Below the pieces are notes generated by a model. That model was not told the origin of the DNA, did no database searches, and saw only the letters and a list, made by a program, of their open reading frames with translations. This document shows, one piece after another, positions 9,718 through 18,420 of a DNA stretch of 64,000 nt. The DNA is from Pseudobdellovibrionaceae bacterium (GTDB lineage: Bacteria; Bdellovibrionota; Bdellovibrionia; Bdellovibrionales; UBA1609): the NCBI GenBank assembly GCA_020635075.1, contig JACKAM010000001.1, forward strand, positions 1,860,001 through 1,924,000, written 5' to 3'. Made by a program: the position numbers and the translations under genes. Every line of letters starts with the position of its first letter. Position 1 is the first letter of the stretch.

Positions 9718-9942
9718 AGATGCACTCCTTTGAATTTCCGAAAGACCAACGACCGGAAAAGCATAGGATCAACGACTCATCGACTTTGGATTGAGGATGC
9801 TTTAGTCCTGGAGACTGACTTTTGTGTGAGAACAGACTTTGGACCTAGGCCTTTGGAAGGGGTTTCCAAACTCTGGTCCTAATGTGCGGCGCCGACCCGA
9901 ACTGGTTTTTGGCTGGGCCGCCGCGGTTGAAAATGATAGAAA

Positions 9943-10359
9943 ATGATCATGATTACATCGCTCAATCATATCACCATTGCTGTTCGCGACCTAGAAGGGT
10001 CATTTTCTTTCTACCAGGATGTCTTGGGTTTTAAGCCCATCTTGCGCTGGAAGGGTGGTGCCTATTTTCTTGCGGGTGATTTGTGGTTTTGTCTCGATCT
10101 TGATTCATCGACTCGCAAAGAAGCCCTGCCTGAGTACACCCATATTGCCTTTACCATTTCACAGAGTGACTTCCCAAAGATGGTAACACGCATCCGCGAG
10201 TCTGGTGCCAAAGCCTGGAAAGAAAATATCTCAGAAGGTGACTCCTTTTACTTTCTCGACCCCAACGGCCACAAACTGGAAATTCATGTGGGAGATTGGC
10301 GCTCGCGCCTGCAAAGTGCGCTTGAGAACCCCTGGGATGTGTCAGTAGAGATTCTCTGA
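9943..10359 (+). CDS. fosA: FosA-type fosfomycin glutathione transferase
   Basis: 138 residues (135 if the in-frame ATG at 9949 is used; neither has a strong Shine-Dalgarno). It is a single VOC-fold subunit with the FosA pattern throughout: LNHITIAVRDL with the first metal His, YTHIAF with the second, and HKLEIHVGD with the Glu. The loop SEGDSFYFLDPNGH matches the potassium/substrate loop of FosA rather than FosB or FosX. The family adds glutathione to fosfomycin using Mn(II) and K(+). The gene stands alone, with no visible mobile context, so it is probably an intrinsic copy. Confidence 0.85.
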   Translation: MIMITSLNHITIAVRDLEGSFSFYQDVLGFKPILRWKGGAYFLAGDLWFCLDLDSSTRKEALPEYTHIAFTISQSDFPKMVTRIRESGAKAWKENISEGDSFYFLDPNGHKLEIHVGDWRSRLQSALENPWDVSVEIL

Positions 10360-10463
10360 AGTGCCGAAAAAATATTTCTCCTTCGATAGGGATGTAATTC
10401 AATTACCCACCAATCGTCAATATTGTCACCTCCTCCGCTCAACTCAACGACGGGCCTGAGGTC

Positions 10464-10619
10464 ATGGCGACCATGACAATTGGCAAAGCCTTTCTCGCCC
10501 ACAGCTTGGACCCTTATCCCGGTCAAAAAAACGAGATCCGAATTATTTTTCCCGATCAGACTACCTACAAGTACTCCGACCGGGCCGCTCCGGACTGGTT
10601 TGGTTTCATTGAGAATTGA
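10464..10619 (+). CDS. Short ORF or gene remnant of unknown function
   Basis: 51 codons from ATG; the open frame reaches back to 10398, immediately after a stop. The peptide (MTIGKAFLAHSLDPYPGQ, EIRIIFPDQTTYKYSD) looks like real protein, but there is no ribosome binding site and the reading seems to begin mid-domain. It may be the decayed C-terminal end of a lost gene, or a short gene cotranscribed with fosA. Confidence 0.3.
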   Translation: MATMTIGKAFLAHSLDPYPGQKNEIRIIFPDQTTYKYSDRAAPDWFGFIEN

Positions 10620-10634
10620 TCTGACCCGATTCTC

Positions 10635-12707
10635 TCATTTTATATTCAGGTTCAAAAGCCTTGAGGCATTTTTGTACATGATGAACTCTCTGAAGTGGGT
10701 ATGATTCTTGGTTTCAGCATTGACCTTAGCCCGCAAATTCTCTAGGCCCTTGGCGTAGTATTGGCTCTGACCTGACTCTGGGAGATAGAGTCCCAACTCG
10801 GGGCTTTGCACGTCAGTTCCCAAGAGGACTCTTTGAAAGATGTTGTTTTGTACCAGTTGGTCTTCCGTAGGGAAATTTACACCTAGCTCGGTTTCACAGT
10901 AGAGGTTGTTAAATTTCATCATCAAATCAATGGGGCAGGAATGGGCAAAAACAAAGGTGGTGGCTGGGTTTTTGGTGATCGCATCTTCCAGTTCTCTTCG
11001 TCCCAGGTCCACCGTAGTGCCATAGTCAAAGTCGTAGTGAAAGAGAACTGGTACCTTGAACTCAGAGGCAATTTTATAAATCTCCATCATTATGGGGGTG
11101 TTGGCTGGGGTTTTGGTGTCCTTAGGCATATTCCTTAGGTCCAGCTCCCCTATCCCCTTCCAGAAGCCCTTTTGCAGAAGCCCTTTTACATAACCAGGGG
11201 CCCGAGGGTCGGCCGGATCAAAGCCCCCAATAAAGGGAATAATCTGATCTGGGTATTTTCGATAGAACTCTTCAATCCACTGATCGTGATCTTGGGAGTA
11301 GGTGGGAAGGTTGCCGCCCAGGTTACCCTCCTGGTTTTCTGGTTTGTGTTTGGCGTGGAGAGAAAGAATCGTTTTAACCACAAAAGCCTGCTCCGAGGCC
11401 TCCATGAGATTGGCAATATACTGTTCGTTGGCTGCCTTGCCCAGTGAAGGAATAATGTGAGCGTGAAGATCAATAATTGGCAACCGATCCATCTTGAGGA
11501 TTCTCTGCCCGTTACCGTGAGTAATCATATCGCGGTATTTGTAGTTGCCGCCCGTGTTATTTATGACCGCAGTCCTCAAAATTCCGATTCCTTGAGAGTA
11601 GGAGTATGATCCACCCGGAAAGAAAAGCTGTAGATTGTTATTCTGAATATCGGTACCAAGAATAATCCTGTCGAACATCTTTAGCTCCGACAGTTGGTTG
11701 TAGCTGGGAAACTCCATGGCGGGTTCGGTTTCGCAGTACAGATTTGAATACGGCTCAAGTAGCCCGAGAGGACAAGAGTGAGCAAAGATAAAGGTGGTCT
11801 CGGGATTTTTGGTGATGGCATCGTCAAGTTCGGCAAGTCCCACCGACTCTGGAACTCCATAGTTCATGTCGTAATGGATTAAAACCGGCACCTGATACTT
11901 GGCCGCAACCTGGTAGATTTTCATCATAATCGGAGTGTTAGCTGGAGTTTTGGTATCTTTAGGTTGATTGCGCAGGTCGAGCTCACCAATTCCGAACCAG
12001 TCGCCAGATTTAAGCATTCGTTCCACATAGGCGGGGGCCTGGGGATCTGCCGGATCAAAACCGCCCACAAATGGTATGATGTGCTCTTTGTTGGCCTGAT
12101 AGAGTTCAGAGATCCATTGGTCATGAGAGGGCGAATACTTAGGCTGTCCAGTTGCCTGAATGTCGTGTTGATGTTTGGCATGTAGAGCTAAAACAGTCTT
12201 TGAAACTTTAATATTCGCTTTCTTGGTTTCAGCAATCAACTTGGCAATATAGGCCTGATTACCCGCTTTGCCCAACGAGGGAACAATATGGGCGTGAAAG
12301 TCGATTATAGGAGGAACGCCTTGCCAGACATCCCGCACAACATTCGTGCAGGCGGGTGGATTGTCAGCCCCGTTTTTACAGCTATCAAAGCTGCTGCAGT
12401 CCGGATAGTTTTTGGCTCCATTCAAACAGACATTGAAGGTCGTACAAGAGGGATAGTTGTTGCCCCCGTTTTGACAGACATCTTTTGGGGGCTGCTGAGG
12501 TAGACTGCAGGTTGGAAAGTCCATGGCACCGTTGGGACATTGGTTACTGCCAGGATTCCCGGGGTTTTCAGGGCTGCCAGAGGAACAAGTTTTCCCTTCG
12601 CAAGATGCTTGCGATTTGAGGGGAACGGGAACCCCGGTGCATGACTGAAGAAGGGCGACCAAGGCGCAGGAAGCCAACGCCAATAGATGACTCGAAACAG
12701 ATTTCAT
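10635..12707 (-). CDS. Lipoprotein with Cys-rich repeats and two tandem amidohydrolase domains
   Basis: 690 residues. The lipobox LLQSC gives Cys23. Residues about 57-120 hold four short repeats of the form C-x-NGA-x-x-x-P-x-C, likely disulfide-bonded surface linkers. Two homologous TIM-barrel domains follow (about 132-400 and 409-690), each with a HAH metal motif (H138/H140 and H415/H417), GGFDPADP, GIGELDLRN, a His-Tyr-Asp strand, FAHSCP and LGTD. These are the ordered metal and catalytic positions of amidohydrolase_2-type hydrolases/decarboxylases. Both copies keep them, so both may be active. A fused duplication on a lipoprotein is unusual. Substrate unknown. Confidence 0.75.
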   Translation of the reverse strand: MKSVSSHLLALASCALVALLQSCTGVPVPLKSQASCEGKTCSSGSPENPGNPGSNQCPNGAMDFPTCSLPQQPPKDVCQNGGNNYPSCTTFNVCLNGAKNYPDCSSFDSCKNGADNPPACTNVVRDVWQGVPPIIDFHAHIVPSLGKAGNQAYIAKLIAETKKANIKVSKTVLALHAKHQHDIQATGQPKYSPSHDQWISELYQANKEHIIPFVGGFDPADPQAPAYVERMLKSGDWFGIGELDLRNQPKDTKTPANTPIMMKIYQVAAKYQVPVLIHYDMNYGVPESVGLAELDDAITKNPETTFIFAHSCPLGLLEPYSNLYCETEPAMEFPSYNQLSELKMFDRIILGTDIQNNNLQLFFPGGSYSYSQGIGILRTAVINNTGGNYKYRDMITHGNGQRILKMDRLPIIDLHAHIIPSLGKAANEQYIANLMEASEQAFVVKTILSLHAKHKPENQEGNLGGNLPTYSQDHDQWIEEFYRKYPDQIIPFIGGFDPADPRAPGYVKGLLQKGFWKGIGELDLRNMPKDTKTPANTPIMMEIYKIASEFKVPVLFHYDFDYGTTVDLGRRELEDAITKNPATTFVFAHSCPIDLMMKFNNLYCETELGVNFPTEDQLVQNNIFQRVLLGTDVQSPELGLYLPESGQSQYYAKGLENLRAKVNAETKNHTHFREFIMYKNASRLLNLNIK

Positions 12708-13033
12708 ATCACTCCCAACCGTGACAACGAATTCTTTAACCTACCAATTTGTAAAGGGACTAGTTGATGTGGTTACCCAACGTCAGCTGACTTACAACCC
12801 CGATCTGTCGACCCACGGAAGGTCTGAATGAACGACTACACCGGTCCTTGGTACCTAAAAGAGGCAAAGGCCGTACCAGGCCAAATAGAACGGACTGGGC
12901 GACCAGCCCTAGGGAGTGTCGAAGGTTTTATCAGGATTCTGAGCATTTAACGAGTGTGAACCGAATTTACGGCGGAGTCCGGATTATTCGCTCCCATCCT
13001 GGTTGCTCAGCCTCCTTTCAGTCGGCAACTAAA

Positions 13034-13054
13034 TTTTTAGCATCCTGCTAAAAA
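13034..13054. repeat. Perfect 9-bp inverted repeat
   Basis: TTTTTAGCA and TGCTAAAAA separated by TCC. It could be a weak bidirectional terminator or a recombinase-associated site; its A/T runs fit either direction of transcription. Confidence 0.5.
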
Positions 13055-13180
13055 GTGTAAAGTATGTCTCCGGAATGGACCTTTGGATCCGACTACTACC
13101 TTTAAACTGAAAAAGTGGACTTTCGCTTGTTCTCGCGCCGTGCGATTGGCACGGACGCGCTAACTGCACTCGTTTTCCTA

Positions 13181-13220
13181 TCCAGTTTTCAGTCGCGCCT
13201 ACGTCGCTTTGAAAACTGGA
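13181..13220. repeat. 11-bp inverted repeat beyond the integrase gene
   Basis: TCCAGTTTTCA and TGAAAACTGGA with an 18-nt GC-rich spacer, 57 bp past the integrase stop codon. There is no T-run, so it is not a standard terminator. The position would suit an integrase arm site or element end, which is inference. Confidence 0.45.
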
Positions 13221-13276
13221 GGTTTCGTCGCACCTTGAAGAAAAACAAGGGCTTGGAGACCTCGGGCACCCAACCT

Positions 13277-14413
13277 TCACTCAGATCCAAATAGCTTCAC
13301 TACTCGTCCCATTGCATCGCTTGGCGGCAGAAATTTTAATCCCTCGGTTGCTCCAGCAACACTCGAACCAGCCAACCTGAGGTACCTCTCCATGACCTGG
13401 AGTGATTTCCACCCGAAAATCTGCATAACAATTACCGGTGCAACGCCATCACGCAAAAGGGCTGTACAGGCGCAACTTCTGAGGGAGTGAAACCTTATTG
13501 AAGGCAAACCTACGCCCACACAAAACGCCCTGAGTACCTCTGCCTGCCGTCCATCCTTCCACGCCTGAAACCTCGGGAGAACGAATTCTGAGCCCTTACA
13601 GATGCCCTTCAGTTCCTTAAGGAGAGAGGCAAGTTCTGAGTTTATGGGCACAGTTCTCCAGTACCTTCCCTTGGTCGGCCCAAACCCGGTCTTGTTGGTC
13701 CAATTCTCGTGAACAAAGATAACAGCGCCTTCCATGTCCACATTTTGCCACCTCAGCGAGATAAGCTCGCCACTACGCATTCCCGTGTGGAGCGCTACAG
13801 CCCAGACTGGGTACCAAGGGTGCTTGAGTTCCTTTGCTCGCTTCAAGAGAGTCCTTACCTCCTCAATGGTTAAAATTTCGGGCTTCTTTTCTTCTTCTTT
13901 CCGGGTGGCCCTATAACCCTCAGTAGGAAGGCTAAATGACTTGGGAAGCGCTCCAGAAAGCGCAGCCCACTTCAATACAGAGTCGATCGCCGATCGCAAC
14001 TTCTTCTGGCGTGAGATTGACAAAGAAGACTCCACCTCATGCAACCTTCTCCAGACCTGAGCCTTATCCAGCCTATTCACAGGAAGACTCATCCAGTCCG
14101 AGGTGTGTTTATGAATGACTGAAAGATAATCAGCCAGGGTTCTCACACTAATTCTCGATGTGAAAATACAATCCCTCCTGACTGAAAGCTCCCACCTCTC
14201 GACCAACGTTTCCCATTTTTCCTGGTCATTTTCTCTCTCGGTGACGAGCCTCAACACCAACTTCTCTAGCCTCCTTTCAATTCTTTTAGCCTCCTGCAAA
14301 GTATGTATTCCTGTTTTGGTCTTTCTAACCGTAACCGCAGGATTCTTCTTACTAGTTCGAACAACAGAGGCTCGAAAGAGCCTCTTGCCATCAACGAAAT
14401 ACTCTCTAACCAT
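13277..14413 (-). CDS. Phage-type tyrosine integrase
   Basis: 378 residues from the ATG at 14413, preceded by AGGAGC. An N-terminal basic region and SAM-like core-binding domain precede the catalytic domain. Catalytic residues are Arg213 (HTGMRSGEL), His309-x-x-Arg312 (HSLRS), Trp335 in the place of the second His (FGWKS) and nucleophile Tyr344 (MERYLRL). It follows a short excisionase-like gene, as in many small prophages and islands. It probably mobilises the 13-20 kb element. All catalytic positions are present, so it may be active. Confidence 0.9.
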   Translation of the reverse strand: MVREYFVDGKRLFRASVVRTSKKNPAVTVRKTKTGIHTLQEAKRIERRLEKLVLRLVTERENDQEKWETLVERWELSVRRDCIFTSRISVRTLADYLSVIHKHTSDWMSLPVNRLDKAQVWRRLHEVESSLSISRQKKLRSAIDSVLKWAALSGALPKSFSLPTEGYRATRKEEEKKPEILTIEEVRTLLKRAKELKHPWYPVWAVALHTGMRSGELISLRWQNVDMEGAVIFVHENWTNKTGFGPTKGRYWRTVPINSELASLLKELKGICKGSEFVLPRFQAWKDGRQAEVLRAFCVGVGLPSIRFHSLRSCACTALLRDGVAPVIVMQIFGWKSLQVMERYLRLAGSSVAGATEGLKFLPPSDAMGRVVKLFGSE

Positions 14414-14423
14414 CGTCAAGCTC

Positions 14424-14621
14424 CTACATTTTAGAGTTTTCGATGGCTCGCATGAGCTCATATTGATCAACGTATATTCTTCCCAAATACTTTCGGCAAG
14501 GTAACTTTCCTCTGTAGATCAGGGCCCTCACAGCGGCTACTGATCGCCCTAGCAATTTGGCGGTTGTCTTCACATCAATCCAACGATTTCCCTGCATTCC
14601 GGGCGGAAGTGATTCGCCCAT
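14424..14621 (-). CDS. Excisionase-like helix-turn-helix protein
   Basis: 65 residues: RWIDVKTTAKLLGRSVAAVRALIYRGKLPCRKYLGRIYVDQYEL is the classic MerR-like/Xis helix-turn-helix_17 pattern, with a wing ending in a Tyr-Val strand. Its ATG overlaps the stop of the upstream gene (TGATG), so it is translationally coupled. The position directly before the integrase fits a recombination directionality factor, though a transcriptional role is possible. Confidence 0.7.
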   Translation of the reverse strand: MGESLPPGMQGNRWIDVKTTAKLLGRSVAAVRALIYRGKLPCRKYLGRIYVDQYELMRAIENSKM

Positions 14622-15007
14622 CAGAATTCTCTTTTACTTGGGAAATAGCCAACTGTTTCAATAATACGAATTACAAACTCAACCACATGCTCTCTTTTCA
14701 CCCAAGGTATCCAAAAGTCTTTTTTGGGATCAATCTTGGATTTTTCCTTTATGAGTTCAAATACGTGAACATACTGTTCTTTAATCGGGCCACCGGGCCT
14801 ATCTCTAAAGCCGGCCTCATCAATCTTGTGGTATACCCAGTGAGGGCCCTTTTCGCTGGAAATCCTTACCCTGAATTTTTCCCTCAGAAAGTCAGCGATT
14901 GTTGCTGGCGAAATCAGCTTGTTTGGAAATTTGGCAAGTAACGCCGTTTCAAGTTTGTGCCGGGACTGGCGCACTCGGTATTTACGTCCCTGTGTTTCTA
15001 CGTCCAT
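14621..15007 (-). CDS. Unknown protein of the integrated element
   Basis: 128 residues from the ATG at 15007, which has GGAGG about 7 nt upstream; a longer reading from 15046 lacks this. Basic at both ends, with a central stretch (ISPATIADFLREKFRVRISSEKGPHWVYHKIDEAG) that could be a winged-helix DNA-binding fold. It is first in a leftward operon with the Xis-like and integrase genes and is transcribed from the divergent promoter at 15107-15153. A control protein is plausible; no family was recognised. Confidence 0.55.
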   Translation of the reverse strand: MDVETQGRKYRVRQSRHKLETALLAKFPNKLISPATIADFLREKFRVRISSEKGPHWVYHKIDEAGFRDRPGGPIKEQYVHVFELIKEKSKIDPKKDFWIPWVKREHVVEFVIRIIETVGYFPSKREF

Positions 15008-15106
15008 GGATTGCCTCCGGACAGTTACGCTCGAAGAAGAGCCCATTTAACAAATTGCCGACCAGAAAGATCGGCACTACATATCTTGTAACATTAACCA
15101 TTTGAT

Positions 15107-15153
15107 AATGTCAATAGTCGATATTTGACATTAGATTGCATTTTTTGTATCAT
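15107..15153. promoter_or_regulatory. Divergent promoters sharing a palindromic operator
   Basis: AATGTCAA (15107-15114) and TTGACATT (15125-15132) form a perfect 8-bp inverted repeat. On the plus strand TTGACA (15125-15130), 17 nt and TATCAT (15148-15153) make a strong promoter for the gene at 15187. On the minus strand the other arm supplies a second TTGACA, for the leftward operon. A protein binding the palindrome would cover both -35 boxes. Confidence 0.7.
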
Positions 15154-15186
15154 TCAGTTAAATAGAGATAAATGCAGAGGATTGCT

Positions 15187-15801
15187 ATGATAAACGAAAT
15201 TGTTTACCGAAAAGTGGACCTTGAGAAAATCAAGCAAGACTTGGGCTCCGGAGCAAAGGCCATGATCCGGCACCTTTCCAATGCCAAACAAAAAACAAAT
15301 AGAATCTCCGACATGTACGTCTTGGCAAGTCGATGTAAGGAAAAGGAAGGACTTGGCAAAGAAGTCAAAATTCCGGTGCGAGAGTTTTTTACTCGTCTTG
15401 CAGACCTCCATTACGGGAAGGTCGTAGGAAGGCAGTTTGAGTGGAGCCCTAGCGCCCTAATGGTTCTTGGAAGCCTTGAGAATAATCCATCTCCCAGGGC
15501 TCAACACACAGTTGGTCAGATCGATAGGGCTAAAGCTTCAGCCGTTCGAAGACTAAGAAGGCATGTTGATGGCATTTACAAAGGAAATTTGGCCTCTCTC
15601 GCAAACTTGATATACGACAGCAGAAATCCATGTGCAATTGATTGGAAACACTCGATTTCGGTTGAAGACGGAGGTCCCATTTTGGTGGGAATGATTGGGC
15701 CAGAAAGGGTACACAGTAAACAGGCGCTCGAAAAAATAATGGCCCACCTTCGGTCGTACCTAGATGAGTATGAGCAACAACTGACCAAATCACTACCCTA
15801 A
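15187..15801 (+). CDS. Unknown protein, divergent from the integrase operon
   Basis: 204 residues from the ATG at 15187, chosen for the AGAGG placed 7 nt before it; an ATG at 15172 is the alternative. The N-terminal half is basic and helical (DLEKIKQDLGSGAKAMIRHLSNAKQKTNRISDMYVLASRCKEKEGL). The C-terminal half is mixed. The site, opposite the integrase operon across a shared operator, is that of a phage-type regulator, but no DNA-binding motif is certain. Confidence 0.6.
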   Translation: MINEIVYRKVDLEKIKQDLGSGAKAMIRHLSNAKQKTNRISDMYVLASRCKEKEGLGKEVKIPVREFFTRLADLHYGKVVGRQFEWSPSALMVLGSLENNPSPRAQHTVGQIDRAKASAVRRLRRHVDGIYKGNLASLANLIYDSRNPCAIDWKHSISVEDGGPILVGMIGPERVHSKQALEKIMAHLRSYLDEYEQQLTKSLP

Positions 15802-16296
15802 CAAATGCGCTCTTCAATTGCCCGAGGCGCACTTCAAGGTGCGCTCTAGTACAGCTCAGAGGCGACTTGCCAGGCGGTCAACGTCGCCGCCTTTCCTAAA
15901 CTCCTCTCGGCCGCATCTCATAAGCTCTTGTTTTTGATAACCTTTTCCATGCATCCAAATTCGCATAATTAAGCGTTATGCGATTTTCGGGCTTTTACGC
16001 TGATACGGTTCAATTTCCCGGAGCTCTCACAGAGAGAGCGACGGATGATTACCTGCTAAGTGGTACGAGTCTCGTTAACCCACAATGCGCCTGAGCGCTT
16101 GTGGCAATAAAGATATTGCCTTTTGGGAGTGAAACGAGGTCGATGATAGAATGATTGACAAATGCATTCATCAACTCCGGCTCTTCGCATTCCTTTGTGG
16201 TAATGCTCAAGCCGAAAAAATCGAATTTAGTTTACCATAAATCAGTTAAAAAATCCAAAAAGAGCTAACATCAAAGTCAGAAGTCAACATAGTTCA
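15802..16296. other. Intergenic region with a palindrome, no gene seen
   Basis: About 495 bp between convergent genes. A GCGCAC/GTGCGC hairpin sits about 30 bp past the end of the upstream gene. The palindrome TCGCATAA/TTATGCGA at 15961-15983, followed by TTTT, could act as a terminator. The rest is AT-rich with no ORF carrying a ribosome binding site. Confidence 0.4.
15961..15983 (+). terminator. Possible terminator palindrome
   Basis: 8-bp perfect arms TCGCATAA and TTATGCGA, 7-nt loop, then TTTT. It is 160 bp past the 15187-15801 gene, so it is weak as a terminator and could be an operator instead. Confidence 0.35.
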
Positions 16297-17373
16297 TCAC
16301 GACTGCCCAGCACTACACTCTATACTTTCTATCGACGATACGGTTGGTTTTGAGATGACTTTGTTCTGCGATTTATACGCCTCACTCCAAAAATCCTTGA
16401 GCCTCCTCTTTCCTTCAAATGCAGACTCCGCTTCACCTCTCTCGCCATAATCGCCTAGATGGAAGTGAACAAAGTGCTGAGATCTTCCATGAAATTCAAT
16501 GCCAGCAACCGTCCACTTCCCATCATCTCTTTCACACATCACCAAAATTAGTGTTCCTTCATTTATTAACTCATAGTCGCAGATCAACAGCCTTGGGCTC
16601 CAATCATCTAAATCGCTATAAGAAAACTCCAAACCCGGCTTAAGCTTCTGAAAGTAATCAGAGATTGGGTTGATACCGGTCTCCTCGGGACTACATGGGA
16701 ACTTGTCTCTGCCTCTCCAAAAGAAACTGGCGCAACCAGGAGTGCAGGTCAACTCAAGTCCCGGTTCTCCAGCTAGTCCAACTTCCCATTTTTGTAGCGG
16801 TTTATAGACTCTAGATCCAAACGACTGTATTGGTTTGGCTCCTGGCTTGCTAGGCTTCTTCTTTAACTTTGCCCAAGCCGACATCCGAACTTTGCAATTG
16901 TGAGCTTCCTCTGGCGTCACAGACCGCATCCAGGCATAGTTTGAACCCGTCGCCAGGCCATTTAGCATAGATGGATTTTCAAGAAATGCATCGATACTGC
17001 CGCAAAGATACTCAATCTTTTTCCTAGTGACTGGGTTCTGTAACGAGTTTTCAAGTCGGGTCAACCATCTCAGGTTTTCCGGCCGATTATTCCGACAGTT
17101 GGTGTCGATATGATCAACTACATATTTGGGATCTGGTGGATCGCCATGAAAAGCGGTCGCAACAATCCTGTGTACCCTCACGCCGGAAAACATCAAATAT
17201 GCATTTTGCCTATTCGGTTTTCCAAATGTCCACTTGTTGTCGTTGGGACGAGATCTACCGCCCGGTCTTTCATGTCGGAGAATAGCTCCATTGTCTCTAA
17301 CTGAATATCGCTCACCTTCAAACACACATTCTATTTCGACCGAATACTCATCCAACAAATTGACTGCCTCCAT
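16297..17373 (-). CDS. HNH endonuclease-domain protein
   Basis: 358 residues; AGGA lies about 9 nt before the ATG. Residues about 68-105 form an HNH_3 domain as in phage homing-type nucleases: HRIVATAFHG, then VDHIDTN (His88), NNRPENLRWLT (Asn95, Asn100). The long C-terminal region includes CTPGCASF and a possible substrate-recognition part and has no known match. It starts one base after the stop of the preceding gene, so the two form an operon under the 18039-18086 promoter. It could be a free-standing nuclease or a defence effector; the sequence does not decide. Confidence 0.75.
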   Translation of the reverse strand: MEAVNLLDEYSVEIECVFEGERYSVRDNGAILRHERPGGRSRPNDNKWTFGKPNRQNAYLMFSGVRVHRIVATAFHGDPPDPKYVVDHIDTNCRNNRPENLRWLTRLENSLQNPVTRKKIEYLCGSIDAFLENPSMLNGLATGSNYAWMRSVTPEEAHNCKVRMSAWAKLKKKPSKPGAKPIQSFGSRVYKPLQKWEVGLAGEPGLELTCTPGCASFFWRGRDKFPCSPEETGINPISDYFQKLKPGLEFSYSDLDDWSPRLLICDYELINEGTLILVMCERDDGKWTVAGIEFHGRSQHFVHFHLGDYGERGEAESAFEGKRRLKDFWSEAYKSQNKVISKPTVSSIESIECSAGQS

Positions 17374-17374
17374 T

Positions 17375-18019
17375 TTACAAATTCCTGTTTGGGTTCAGGT
17401 GTCCTACAATTTCAGACACCTCCTTTGGTTGAACCCGTTGAGCAAGCGTTTTCGCAAACTTCTTGGAAAACCATTCAGGTCTTTCGTAGCTAAAATTGAT
17501 GGTTGCCAGGCATATGGTAGTCGCTTGAGAGCAAGGCACCTCGTCATTCATCGCCAAGCTTCTACCTATAAATCGGACGGCCTCCATTACAGCAGCCGCT
17601 TTATCCGCATCATTGCATCTCGATAGGTTGAGTGCAGAAATTAGGTGGGCAGCAAGCGCGTTCGTCTCTTCCTCTGCGCGCTTCAAATCAGCACTAAATT
17701 TTGATGGGTCAGGAGATTTCAAGAATTCTTCAGATACATTCCTGGTTTCGTGAACATCGTTTGAGAGCTGGTTCACTGGCGAGACTATTTCAGAATAAAC
17801 CTGATTGAGTTTCACCTCTGCCTTCAAAAAATCTTCGTCGGTCCAACCCGTCGGCAGTCTAGTCGCCGCCTCTACCAACTGGTTTATCTCCTGCAAACTC
17901 TTTTGGTGATGCTTCCAGGGTTCAAGTTGCCATTTTCGGATCAGCTGATCTCCTTTGCGTTTCAACCTCTCCTTTTTTCTATATCTAGCCTGCTTTTCCG
18001 CATTCGAATTCGTTTCCAC
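17375..18019 (-). CDS. Unknown helical protein of the integrated element
   Basis: 214 residues from a GTG start with GGGAGG 4-5 nt upstream. The start (NAEKQARYRKKERLKRKGDQ) is strongly basic, as in several small phage DNA-associated proteins; the rest is predicted helical and acidic. It is first in an operon with the HNH gene. Its promoter overlaps a palindrome. No family recognised. Confidence 0.6.
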   Translation of the reverse strand: METNSNAEKQARYRKKERLKRKGDQLIRKWQLEPWKHHQKSLQEINQLVEAATRLPTGWTDEDFLKAEVKLNQVYSEIVSPVNQLSNDVHETRNVSEEFLKSPDPSKFSADLKRAEEETNALAAHLISALNLSRCNDADKAAAVMEAVRFIGRSLAMNDEVPCSQATTICLATINFSYERPEWFSKKFAKTLAQRVQPKEVSEIVGHLNPNRNL

Positions 18020-18038
18020 AACCGCCTCCCTTGGTCTC

Positions 18039-18086
18039 GTTACTTCTCAAGAAAGTAACATAACTAATTTAAAAACAACCTGTCAA
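18039..18086 (-). promoter_or_regulatory. Promoter and operator of the 18019/HNH operon
   Basis: On the minus strand TTGACA (18086-18081), 18 nt, then TATGTT (18062-18057). Directly over the start point lies the inverted repeat GTTACTT-7 nt-AAGTAAC (18039-18059), whose arms differ from the operator at 15107, implying a second regulator or a different site class. Confidence 0.6.
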
Positions 18087-18420
18087 CCGACGCAGTAGCC
18101 TTGATAAGGCAGAGCATTAGCGTGTTGGTGCGATGCGAAATATATTTTCGGATCAACTCAAATGAATCGAAAACTGAGATTTCGTGATTCAGTCAACCTA
18201 GTGAGAAATCAAGTGGACCACCCGGCTCAATGGAACAGCTCCAAGCTCAAGAAACAGAGGCCCAAGAATAGTCAAAAATAATATACCCAGGCCAAATGAT
18301 GATAGGGACAGTTCAGTTCCATAAGGTTCAAGGTCGCCCAAATTTCTCCCTTCATATAAATACATCAACTATTGGTCCAGCTACTCCGATAGAGAGTCCA
18401 ACCTTTAGGAGGGCTCGACT
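18087..18420. other. Non-coding leader of avcD, candidate place for an AvcI-like RNA
   Basis: About 330 bp between the divergent promoter and avcD with no credible ORF. In Vibrio the AvcD deaminase is held in check by AvcI, a small RNA encoded just upstream on the same strand. The length and position here would allow one. I see no clear promoter/terminator pair, only A/T-rich stretches with -10-like sequences near 18281 and 18354, so this is context-based. Confidence 0.25.

Larger units (their letters stand above)
12708..13276. other. Non-coding boundary region left of the integrase, with hairpins
   Basis: About 570 bp without a convincing gene. It holds three inverted repeats: 13034-13054 (9-bp arms), a GC-rich CGTGC/GCACG hairpin near 13137-13160, and 13181-13220 (11-bp arms). 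The last lies 57 bp beyond the integrase stop. This is the likely left boundary of the integrated element, but I found no direct repeat that defines an attachment core. Confidence 0.4.

Noticed and set aside
9845..9895. Hairpin between the phospholipase-like gene and fosA
   Set aside because: TTTGGAA/TTCCAAA pairs well, but there is no T-run or conserved context, so I cannot assign a role.
15961..15983. Integron attC-like site
   Set aside because: A GTTATGC-like arm is present, but there is no paired extrahelical-base layout, no cassette gene order and no IntI.
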